Of a DNA stretch of 5,496 nt, positions 1 through 5,329 are shown piece after piece. The stretch lies in NCBI GenBank assembly GCA_014379235.1, contig JACMMD010001023.1:1-5496 (forward strand), read 5' to 3'. Every line of letters starts with the position of its first letter. Within the stretch, counting starts at the first letter, position 1. A program made the position numbers and the translations under genes. The notes under the pieces are model-generated. The model did not search any database. It was not told where the DNA came from and was given only the letters and a program-made list of their open reading frames with translations. Origin of the DNA: Anaerolineae bacterium (GTDB taxonomy: Bacteria; Chloroflexota; Anaerolineae; Aggregatilineales; Phototrophicaceae).

Positions 1-1773
1 AGCTTGGCCTTAGCGCTGTTGGTGCAGCCTACCAGCGTGATGGCCCAGACCGGGACAATCTGGTTTGATGACATCAACGCGACGACGCCGATTTCCGAGC
101 CGGATACTCAAGCGCTGCTTAATGCACTGTCCACCACGATCACCACTGGCAGTGAATTTGCACCGCCGCCCGAACTGGCCGCTGACGCTGACCCACGTAT
201 CGTGTTCATCTCGGTCAGCGATGGCATCTCGCCCGCATCGGTGATGATGGGGCGCGGCGAAGGGATCATCGCTGCCACCAACGATGCACTCTCTCAAATC
301 GTGGCGACGGGGCGCGAGTTCGATACGTTGTGGCTTAAGCTGGACATCGTAGAAGGCGCTTACGTCGTGCCTGATCTCTCTACCGATGCAGCGCTCAACA
401 TTGACCCGACGCTGTTCGGGTTGGCATTCGATGAGCAGTCCGGCATCGCTTTCCTGCCGGAAGAACTGTTCGCAAATAGTCTGGTTTCGCAGGATGGTTT
501 GATGTCTCCCGGCGGCATGGTGCGCTACGTAACCGAGCGCGGCGATGAAAGCGGCGCAGATGAACTGGGGCGTATCTGGAGTGCGCCGTGGCGCAGCGCC
601 TATCATTTCTGGTCGAACAGCTATTTCCTTGACAGCGCCGCTCCCAGCGTTTACGAACTGTTTCGCGGCCATCGCCTGTATCCCACTGTCACGCCCGACG
701 AAATGCTGCTGGCGTCGCAAATCGGCGGCGGCTACTTGATCGAATCGGTGATGCACGATGGCGAGTTTCAATACAGCTACGAGCCGAATACTGACCGCAT
801 AGCCGACAGCTATAATACGCTGCGCCACGCCGGAACGCTGTTTGCGATGATAGAACTGTATCGCGTCACCCTCGAACCGGAACTGCTCGAAGCGGGCGAA
901 CGCGCCGCCGATTATCTGCTGAACACGATTACGACATGCATTGTAAACGGCGCGGAAACGGCCTGTGTGGTTGACGAACAGGGCGAGGTCAAGCTCGGCG
1001 GCAATGGCTTGGCGTTGATCGCGTTCGCGGAATATACCTACGCCACAGGCGATCAGCGTTTCGTGCCGATCATGCAGCAGCTTGCCCTGTGGATTGAGGC
1101 CACTCAGGCCGAAAATGGCGAGTTTTTGTTCCACAAGATGGATCCGGTCACGGGCGCGAATATCCCGTTTATCTCGGAATATTATCCCGGCGAAGCGCTG
1201 CTCGGATTGACACGCTTGTACGCGATTGACGCTAATGAACAGTGGCTGGACATCGCTGAGGCGGGCGCGCTTTGGCCGATCAACGTGCGTGATGCTGGCA
1301 AAGCGGATGCCGCGCTGCCCCACGATCATTGGCTGCTGTACGCGCTCAATGATCTGTATCGCCATCGCCCGAACCCGATCTACTTGCAACACGCGATGCG
1401 GCTGGCCAATACCATCATCGCCTCACAGTTACGAACACCGGAATATCCGCCGGATTGGTTTGGCGGCTATTATGTTCCGCCTCGCTCCACACCAACGGCC
1501 ACGCGCACCGAAGGCTTATGCGCGGCTTATCAACTGGCCCGCGATTATGGCGATCAACTGGACGCGGTGGCCTTTTTGGCGGCGATGCAGTTCGGAGTGC
1601 GCTTCCAACTCGGCACACAGTACCGCGAGGAATCAGCCATGTACTTCGCTGACCCGCAGCGCACGTTCGGTGGTTTCCGGCGCAGCCTGACCGAAAGCGA
1701 CATTCGCATTGACTACGTGCAGCATAATATTTCATCGCTATTGTGCCTGCGCGAAGTGATGATAGCATCGTAA
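1..1773 (+). CDS. Secreted alpha/alpha-toroid (six-hairpin glycosidase-like) protein, 5' end cut by window
   Basis: The frame is open from base 1 to the TAA at 1771-1773. The first TTG (base 4) falls inside a signal-peptide hydrophobic core (LALALLVQPTSVMA, likely cut after A14 before Q15), so it is probably an internal Leu codon and the true start lies off the left edge. Numbering here takes that TTG as residue 1. Residues about 40-195 form a mixed alpha/beta region that I do not recognise. Residues about 195-589 are helix-rich with repeated helical hairpins, as in alpha/alpha toroids (six-hairpin glycosidases, epimerases, lyases). Conserved-looking blocks are YEPNTDRIADSYNTLRHAG (259-277), ISEYYPGEALLGLTRLY (390 on), PHDHWLLYALNDLY (439 on) and a C-terminal GGFRRS...RIDYVQHN (556-575). 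The acidic and aromatic residues there (D264, R265, Y270, R274, H275, E392, Y393, D441, D570, H574) are active-site candidates. Export plus this fold suggests handling of an extracytoplasmic polysaccharide, but substrate and reaction cannot be read from sequence. Fold call fairly sure; function unknown. Confidence 0.75.
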   Translation, partial: SLALALLVQPTSVMAQTGTIWFDDINATTPISEPDTQALLNALSTTITTGSEFAPPPELAADADPRIVFISVSDGISPASVMMGRGEGIIAATNDALSQIVATGREFDTLWLKLDIVEGAYVVPDLSTDAALNIDPTLFGLAFDEQSGIAFLPEELFANSLVSQDGLMSPGGMVRYVTERGDESGADELGRIWSAPWRSAYHFWSNSYFLDSAAPSVYELFRGHRLYPTVTPDEMLLASQIGGGYLIESVMHDGEFQYSYEPNTDRIADSYNTLRHAGTLFAMIELYRVTLEPELLEAGERAADYLLNTITTCIVNGAETACVVDEQGEVKLGGNGLALIAFAEYTYATGDQRFVPIMQQLALWIEATQAENGEFLFHKMDPVTGANIPFISEYYPGEALLGLTRLYAIDANEQWLDIAEAGALWPINVRDAGKADAALPHDHWLLYALNDLYRHRPNPIYLQHAMRLANTIIASQLRTPEYPPDWFGGYYVPPRSTPTATRTEGLCAAYQLARDYGDQLDAVAFLAAMQFGVRFQLGTQYREESAMYFADPQRTFGGFRRSLTESDIRIDYVQHNISSLLCLREVMIAS

Positions 1774-1785
1774 TGAGAGAGTCTA

Positions 1786-1814
1786 CGGGGAGTGCCCAGC
1801 ACTCGCCGCATTTT
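1786..1814 (+). terminator. Weak intrinsic terminator after the toroid-protein gene
   Basis: A stem of CGG plus GAGTG pairs with CACTC plus CCG (1786-1794 with 1800-1808), with one G-G mismatch at 1789/1805 and a CCCAG loop. It is followed two bases later by a short T run (1811-1814). It starts 13 bases after the stop codon. An additional 8-bp pair, 1773-1780 with 1825-1832, could enclose the whole hairpin. The short T tract makes this a moderate call. Confidence 0.5.
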
Positions 1815-1850
1815 AACTAACTAATCTCTCATAGTTTAACCGAAGTGAAA

Positions 1851-1880
1851 ACAGAGAATCTGTAGTATAATAACTCTGTA
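1851..1880 (+). promoter_or_regulatory. Probable dps promoter with overlapping repeats
   Basis: A perfect TATAAT (-10) lies at 1866-1871, about 46 bases before the preferred Dps start. No good -35 hexamer sits at 16-18 bp spacing (AAGTGA at 1843-1848 is poor), so the promoter may depend on an activator or an alternative sigma factor. The hexamer TCTGTA occurs on both sides of the -10 (1859-1864 and 1875-1880, 16 bp start to start). The upstream copy also forms a dyad, ACAGA-gaa-TCTGT (1851-1863). These could be an operator, but this is inference; they match neither a Fur nor a PerR box that I know. Confidence 0.45.
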
Positions 1881-1917
1881 TAAGCAGTGTTAAATGCGAA
1901 CGAGGGAAGAACCAATC

Positions 1918-2424
1918 ATGGCAAGTAATATCAAGACCATCAAAGTGAACGACGGCTTAACGGCTGAACAGCAAGCGGGCGTCGTTGAACTGCTCAAGTA
2001 CGCACTGGCAGACCAGCACGTTCTGTATATGCGGATGCGTAACTATCACTGGAACATCACCGGCCCGCAGTTTCAACCGCTGCACGCGCTGATCGAGAAG
2101 CAGTACGATCAGGTCGCCGCCGCCATTGACGAGACCGCCGAGCGCATTCGCCAGTACGGGGAGTTCTCGCCGGGTACGCTCACTGAAATGCTGGAACTGG
2201 CGCGCCTGACTGAAGAGCCGGGTGTTGTGCCGAGCGCACGCGAAATGGTCGCTAATCTGGTGGCCGATCACGAGGCGTGCATTCGCCAACTGCGTGAGGA
2301 CACCAAAGCCGCAGGCGATAAGTACGGCGACATCTCCGTCGAAGATTACTTCACGGGCCTCGTGCAAGATCATCAGAAGATGGCGTGGCTGCTGCGCGCT
2401 CATCTTGAGGGCGACAACATTTAG
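1918..2424 (+). CDS. dps: Dps-family DNA-protection / ferritin-like protein (168 aa)
   Basis: Dps proteins assemble into 12-subunit cages that oxidise and store iron with H2O2 or O2 and shield DNA in stress. The family signature is present at NYHWNITGPQFQPLHALIEKQY (residues 42-63). The inter-subunit ferroxidase ligands are present with the same spacing as in E. coli Dps: H44, H56, E60 (Asp in E. coli), D71 and E75, the last two in DETAERI. The C-terminal helix DHQKMAWLLRAHLE (151-164) also fits, and 168 residues is normal for the family. An in-frame ATG at 1894 would add eight residues. I prefer 1918 because a GAGGGA ribosome-binding site (1902-1907) lies 10 bases before it and would be inside the longer version. 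The N-terminus has only two lysines before residue 12, so strong DNA binding through a basic tail is not obvious. It appears to be a single-gene unit with its own promoter and terminator. Symbol given at family level. Confidence 0.95.
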   Translation: MASNIKTIKVNDGLTAEQQAGVVELLKYALADQHVLYMRMRNYHWNITGPQFQPLHALIEKQYDQVAAAIDETAERIRQYGEFSPGTLTEMLELARLTEEPGVVPSAREMVANLVADHEACIRQLREDTKAAGDKYGDISVEDYFTGLVQDHQKMAWLLRAHLEGDNI

Positions 2425-2437
2425 ATTTGACAGTATC

Positions 2438-2465
2438 GTAGGGGCACGATGCATCGTGCCCCTAC
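2438..2465. repeat. Perfect 28-bp palindrome (REP/MITE-like)
   Basis: The left half GTAGGGGCACGATG is followed immediately by its exact reverse complement, with no mismatch over 28 bases. It starts 13 bases after the Dps stop codon and before the terminator hairpin, so it would be transcribed as a GC-rich stem in the dps 3' UTR. It has no T tract of its own. GTAGGGGC...GCCCCTAC palindromes of this style recur as dispersed repeats in various environmental bacterial genomes (recollection, not searched here). One copy only is visible in this window. Confidence 0.7.
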
Positions 2466-2470
2466 ATCGG

Positions 2471-2513
2471 AAAATAAAACGGGCTGACCATTATGGTCAG
2501 CCCGTTTTATTTT
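2471..2513. terminator. Strong bidirectional intrinsic terminator after dps
   Basis: Two perfectly complementary 20-base arms (2471-2490 and 2494-2513) have the core ACGGGCTGACCA and a minimal TTA centre. The left flank is A-rich (AAAATAAAA) and the right flank T-rich (TTTTATTTTT), so a U tract follows the stem on either strand. It ends the dps transcript; nothing on the - strand close by needs it. Confidence 0.9.
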
Positions 2514-2611
2514 TAACCGACGTTAAATCAGTTTGTGATTTTGTGAACAATTCAGGCGAAAGACAGGTAAGACTCTACTTAATCGCGCTTGTAGATATGC
2601 CGCTGGCCTTC

Positions 2612-2620
2612 TGCTACAGT
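2612..2620 (+). promoter_or_regulatory. Possible extended -10 promoter of the hypothetical-ferredoxin pair
   Basis: TGCTACAGT fits an extended -10 (TGn followed by TACAGT), about 45 bases before the ATG at 2665. No convincing -35 hexamer is seen at the right distance (TTGTAG at 2589-2594 is 20 bp away). The -10 lies inside an inverted repeat, TCTGCT (2610-2615) with AGCAGA (2624-2629), which overlaps an 8-bp palindrome AGATATCT (2627-2634). Weak evidence. Confidence 0.3.
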
Positions 2621-2664
2621 GTAAGCAGATATCTAATGATAAAAACTGTAGGCTCCCCCCACTC

Positions 2665-3066
2665 ATGAATGTTCAACTGCTGGCCGCTATCAACGATAGT
2701 CGGCATATCACGCATGAAGCCGGACAGGTTGTTTACCTGAATTGGGACGGTCATCAATTCTGCCTTGAGCGTTCGCGCTTTAACCGTTTTGTTCGCGCCC
2801 TCGAATATGGATCGCGGCAGTTGTTTGCTGGCGATGGCTGTTACAGCGTCGTTCAAGTTGATAATGATGTGCGCGAAGTGTGGATTGATAAGACGTGTCT
2901 CACGCTCAACCACGACGAATTTCGTGCGCTGCTGAACGCCGCCTTAACCACCGAAACTCGCTTACATGGATTTCGCGTCAAGATCATTGAACAGCCGGAA
3001 GAACTCGCAGCCGCGTGGATAAAGTTTTATCGCATGCCCGCTTCAATAGCACCGTGCTGGAACTAA
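2665..3066 (+). CDS. Hypothetical protein (133 aa), coupled to ferredoxin gene
   Basis: I do not recognise this protein. It has no signal peptide or membrane segment and looks like a small soluble cytoplasmic protein. Two stretches share a strand-strand-helix pattern: residues 21-46 (VVYLNW...FCLERSRFNRFVRAL) and 68-93 (REVWIDKTCLTLNHDEFRALLNAA). L34/L81, F39/F86 and A45/A92 fall at a constant offset of 47, which hints at an internal duplication or pseudo-symmetric fold. Cysteines at 33, 59, 78 and 131 form no clear metal motif. Start choice: ATG 2665 is the only sensible start in frame. A ribosome-binding site is not evident; the best match, TAGG, lies 12 bases upstream. The stop TAA (3064-3066) is directly followed by the next gene's ATG, so the two are almost certainly cotranscribed and probably translationally coupled. 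That context hints at a role linked to the Fe-S protein. Confidence 0.75.
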   Translation: MNVQLLAAINDSRHITHEAGQVVYLNWDGHQFCLERSRFNRFVRALEYGSRQLFAGDGCYSVVQVDNDVREVWIDKTCLTLNHDEFRALLNAALTTETRLHGFRVKIIEQPEELAAAWIKFYRMPASIAPCWN

Positions 3067-3381
3067 ATGTCGAAAGAATACCAACGGCATCTGATCGCCT
3101 GTGATGGTGACGACTGCTGCAAGGACGGCGGCGGCAGTGAACTGCTCAAGTCTGCCAAGAAGATGCTCGGCAAAGCATCGAAAGATGTGAAATGCTCGAA
3201 AGTCTCGTGTTTGGGGCAGTGTAAAGAAGGCCCGGTGCTGCTGGTTTACCCGGACGGCGTGTGGTATCGCTGCGAGGACGAGAAGGCGCTCAAGCGCATT
3301 GTCGAAAAACATCTGATAGGCGGCAAGGTCGTCAAGAAGCAAGTTCTGTTCAGGATGCCGGCCCCGGCCCCCAAGTCTTAG
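3067..3381 (+). CDS. Thioredoxin-like [2Fe-2S] ferredoxin domain protein (104 aa)
   Basis: This is a small cytoplasmic electron carrier of the thioredoxin-fold [2Fe-2S] ferredoxin family (related to the NuoE C-terminal domain and Aquifex Fd4). Expected cluster ligands are C12 and C17 (or C18) in the N-terminal HLIACDGDDCC segment, then C48 and C52 in CLGQC. The family's GP-x-(V/L)-x-VYPDGVWY block is present at residues 55-67, followed by the usual helix EKALKRIVEKHLIGGK (72-87). Extra cysteines at 43 and 69 are not standard ligands. Length is typical for the single-domain form. The C-terminal tail is short and proline-rich (PAPAPKS). The start codon touches the stop of the 133-residue gene and lacks a strong ribosome-binding site, which supports coupled translation. 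The redox partner is unknown. Confidence 0.88.
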   Translation: MSKEYQRHLIACDGDDCCKDGGGSELLKSAKKMLGKASKDVKCSKVSCLGQCKEGPVLLVYPDGVWYRCEDEKALKRIVEKHLIGGKVVKKQVLFRMPAPAPKS

Positions 3382-3386
3382 CGCAA

Positions 3387-3929
3387 CTATCGCAACGAAC
3401 GGATATACGCCGCCGCATCAGGGATGTGTACGGGCAGATGGCGATAGAGCGGACGCGGCGGCTGCACCAGAATTTCCTCGACCATGCCGCCGAGGTCTGT
3501 GGGTTCATCGGTTTGATAGGGCGCGGGACTGCTCCATGCTTCGTCGCTGAGGTCATTGATGACCTGCATCAACTTCGACTGATTGCTATCCCATTCACGT
3601 AACATTTCAGCAAGTGAGAGTTCGCGGCGCGATTCGATGCCGCCGTAGTGAATCTGAACGCTGCCTTCATCGCTGGCTAACGTGTCGATGATGGGGTTTT
3701 TGCGACCTTTCAGCCACTCCTCGATGGACTCTACCGTATAAGCCTCATACGTGGTCAGATGTGCCAGCAGGTCTTTGAACGAGAGGCGCTGGTCGGAGTA
3801 CAGCCCGTAGCGAATGGTATTCGGGCGCGTCATTTCTTCGTCGGCGAGTTCTTCAATCAACTCGTATACAGCGTCATGTTCAACTTGCAGCAGTCGCAGC
3901 GCGGTTGCGCGGTCTGTGGTTGATTTCAT
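3387..3929 (-). CDS. DinB / ClbS-DfsB-like four-helix-bundle protein (180 aa)
   Basis: The protein has the DinB/YfiT-like four-helix layout. The first helix is at residues 6-30. The second begins FKDLLAHLTTYEAYTVESIEEWL (51-73) with metal-ligand candidate H57. A third helix lies at about 105-130, and the last contains LYRHLPVHIPDAAAYI (161-176) with H164 and H168. H57, H164 and H168 match the family's three-histidine metal site. The family includes bacillithiol or mycothiol S-transferases, ClbS-type hydrolases and many unassigned proteins, and the precise reaction cannot be read here. The HLxxHIPD ending and the length resemble ClbS/DfsB-type members. Start: ATG at 3927-3929 has GAGG (3937-3940) seven bases upstream. 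It runs convergently towards the ferredoxin gene with a 5-base gap and has its own promoter. Confidence 0.85.
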   Translation of the reverse strand: MKSTTDRATALRLLQVEHDAVYELIEELADEEMTRPNTIRYGLYSDQRLSFKDLLAHLTTYEAYTVESIEEWLKGRKNPIIDTLASDEGSVQIHYGGIESRRELSLAEMLREWDSNQSKLMQVINDLSDEAWSSPAPYQTDEPTDLGGMVEEILVQPPRPLYRHLPVHIPDAAAYIRSLR

Positions 3930-3964
3930 TTTGAAGCCTCATCTGTGAACGGGATAATGAGAAT

Positions 3965-3993
3965 AGTATAACCCCGACCAAATGAGTGTTAAA
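3965..3993 (-). promoter_or_regulatory. Probable promoter of the DinB-like gene
   Basis: On the - strand a TATACT -10 (3965-3970) is preceded at 17 bp by TTTAAC (3988-3993), a weak -35. Transcription would start roughly 30 bases before the ATG. The -35 overlaps the T tract of the upstream gene's terminator, so the two transcription units are packed tightly. Confidence 0.45.
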
Positions 3994-3999
3994 GAAATA

Positions 4000-4036
4000 A
4001 AAACGGGCGGTGTTTCCATGAGACACCGCCCGTTTT
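4000..4036 (-). terminator. Intrinsic terminator of the TPR-membrane protein gene
   Basis: Perfect 14-base arms, AAAACGGGCGGTGT (4000-4013) and its complement (4023-4036), enclose a 9-base loop that can close further by a U-A and a G-U pair. On the - strand the stem is followed by TTTTTATTTCTTT (3991-4003 region), a good U tract. It lies 16 bases after the stop codon of the 354-residue gene. On the + strand the right arm also ends in TTTT, so weak bidirectional action is possible. Confidence 0.9.
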
Positions 4037-4052
4037 CAATATGTTTTCGTGT

Positions 4053-5117
4053 TTAGGCTCTAGCGACGAACGCCATAGCCACATAACTAACTGCACCCAT
4101 TGCCGCCGAAGCCAGTATCAGCCCGAACAAGAAGGCGATCATGCCTCTGGCGATGTCGAAGTCGAAGGCTTTGCGAATGCTGCTGGATGCGGTGAGCGGG
4201 ACGATCAGGCTACAGAGTGCGATGCCAGCGAGCGGCACAAGGGCAATAGTGCCAAAGCCGCCAGCCGTCAAGACGATGGACAGATTCACCGCCACGAAGA
4301 CGATGAGCGTGACCTTGTTATAAATGGGCAGTGTGCGCTCCATCAAGTAACGCAGTGTCCCGCGTCCCTTGAGAAGTTTCGCTACGAAATGCGTACCTAC
4401 GCTTTGCAGCACCAGCGACAATGAACTGCCAATTCCGACAACAATCGCCGCAACGATCAAAGCGGTCATGCCCAACTGGCCCAAAACCGTACCCTGTTCA
4501 ACCAGAACCTCGACGGCCTGATTGCCATCTGCCTCGGACAGCGCCGTAGTTGTAGGCAGGCTTTGCAGCAGCAGCGCTCCAGTCAACACCATGCCAACCG
4601 CGAAAATGAAGGCGTGCAGCACAAGATCAAGGATAGCCGGCTTCCACGAAAGTTTTTCGGTGTGGGCTTCATGGTCGACCTTGCGTTGTTCGTGGCGCTC
4701 TTGCTGCGAGTTTTGGGCGAACTCTTTACTGGCGGATTTGTCGAGCAGCATTTTGAGCGCTTCATCTTCATCACAGTTGGTGACTGTCGCCGCCAGCCCT
4801 AAGAAATAGTGGTCTTTGAATAGGGAAGGATTGGTTTTCAGCGCTTTGCTCAGGCTGTTGAGCGCGCGCTTGGTGTTGCCTTGCGTTTGATGGTCGAGCG
4901 CTTCCGCGATGCACTCTTTCGCTCTTTTCTGCTGTACTTCGGTAACGGGCTTGGGGGCAGTCTCGGTGACACGTTCAGCCGGAGTATAGTCGTGAACCCA
5001 CAGCTTCTTCAACGGTTTCGGCTCTGTCGGTCTATCGCCAGCAGCTTGCTTGGTTGATCTGCTGCTTGACTCGTTGAAGGTGGATTGGGTGTTCGACTTG
5101 GAAATGCTCTTAATCAT
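4053..5117 (-). CDS. TPR-containing multi-pass membrane protein with Yip1-like C-terminal domain (354 aa)
   Basis: Residues 1-60 are polar and Ser/Thr/Pro/Lys-rich and probably disordered. Residues about 64-127 are helical and carry one TPR-like unit: A85, L89, A92 and P97 fit the A-x3-L-x2-A-x4-P half of the consensus, with a partial second repeat after it. A charged linker (130-158, rich in E, K, H and Q) leads to hydrophobic segments at about 161-185, 211-239, 268-287, 288-310 and 325-350. A loop near 241-263 (GTHFVAKLLKGRGTLRYLMERTLP) resembles the amphipathic loop of Yip1-family domains, so Yip1-like is a tentative call. The cytoplasmic TPR could bind a partner protein; function is unknown. 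Start: ATG 5115-5117 has GGAG (5124-5127) six bases upstream. The gene has its own promoter and terminator. Its last 40 residues match the partial gene at 5330-5496, so the two are tandem paralogues. Confidence 0.8.
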   Translation of the reverse strand: MIKSISKSNTQSTFNESSSRSTKQAAGDRPTEPKPLKKLWVHDYTPAERVTETAPKPVTEVQQKRAKECIAEALDHQTQGNTKRALNSLSKALKTNPSLFKDHYFLGLAATVTNCDEDEALKMLLDKSASKEFAQNSQQERHEQRKVDHEAHTEKLSWKPAILDLVLHAFIFAVGMVLTGALLLQSLPTTTALSEADGNQAVEVLVEQGTVLGQLGMTALIVAAIVVGIGSSLSLVLQSVGTHFVAKLLKGRGTLRYLMERTLPIYNKVTLIVFVAVNLSIVLTAGGFGTIALVPLAGIALCSLIVPLTASSSIRKAFDFDIARGMIAFLFGLILASAAMGAVSYVAMAFVARA

Positions 5118-5175
5118 GCAGGTCTCCGGCTAATGTCAAATTTTACAGGGCAGCGTTGCGCGTTAGCGATCACTA

Positions 5176-5210
5176 TATTGTAATTATATGCTATTTATTG
5201 TAATAAACAA
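5176..5210 (-). promoter_or_regulatory. Promoter of the TPR-membrane protein gene with direct repeats
   Basis: On the - strand, TTGTTT (5205-5210) and a perfect TATAAT (5183-5188) are separated by 16 bp, giving a leader of roughly 60 bases before the ATG. The 9-mer ATTACAATA (- strand) occurs at 5196-5204, within the -35/-10 spacer, and again at 5176-5184, overlapping the downstream edge of the -10. The copies are exactly 20 bp apart, about two helical turns, as expected for two regulator subunits on one DNA face. The regulator is unknown. Confidence 0.5.
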
Positions 5211-5274
5211 CCCTTAAGATTACAAATATTACGTATAGTGGCTTAATTCAAGCAATATCGAGAGACGCTTTATG

Positions 5275-5305
5275 AAGACAGACTCTGGCTTTGAGAGTCT
5301 GTCTT
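5275..5305 (-). terminator. Hairpin after the right-edge gene, possible terminator
   Basis: Perfect 12-base arms (5275-5286, AAGACAGACTCT, and 5294-5305) enclose a 7-base loop. It lies 25 bases beyond the stop of the right-edge - strand gene, where a terminator is expected. On the - strand only CTTCAT follows the stem, so the U tract is poor. It could instead be an RNA-stabilising or attenuating stem. Confidence 0.45.
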
Positions 5306-5329
5306 GATCGGTTCGTTAAGTTGAGAGGA

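Noticed and set aside
10..1392. Long open frame (460 codons) on the - strand
   Set aside because: It lies fully antisense to the toroid-protein gene. Its translation is rich in R, Q, H and I with no domain pattern, whereas the + frame has a signal peptide and recognisable motifs.
1894..1917. Upstream in-frame ATG for Dps adding eight residues
   Set aside because: The GAGGGA ribosome-binding site at 1902-1907 lies inside this extension and is correctly spaced for ATG 1918; the extra residues are not typical of the family.
1957..2454. 165-codon open frame on the - strand opposite dps
   Set aside because: The + strand encodes a clear Dps with all ferroxidase ligands; the antisense frame is a codon-bias shadow.
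2514..2664. Possible small gene or RNA between the dps terminator and the 133-residue gene
   Set aside because: There is no short frame with a ribosome-binding site and no RNA fold beyond the small inverted repeat near 2610-2629; only promoter-like sequence is seen.
4041..4424. 127-codon + strand open frame opposite the membrane-protein gene
   Set aside because: Its low-complexity polar translation is the mirror of a hydrophobic coding strand, and it would begin at the terminator with no ribosome-binding site.
5134..5139. Perfect TTGACA on the - strand just before the 354-residue gene
   Set aside because: A -10 at 17 bp would fall on the start codon (TGATTA, one of six matches), so it cannot drive a normal transcript of this gene; the 5183-5210 promoter is better placed.
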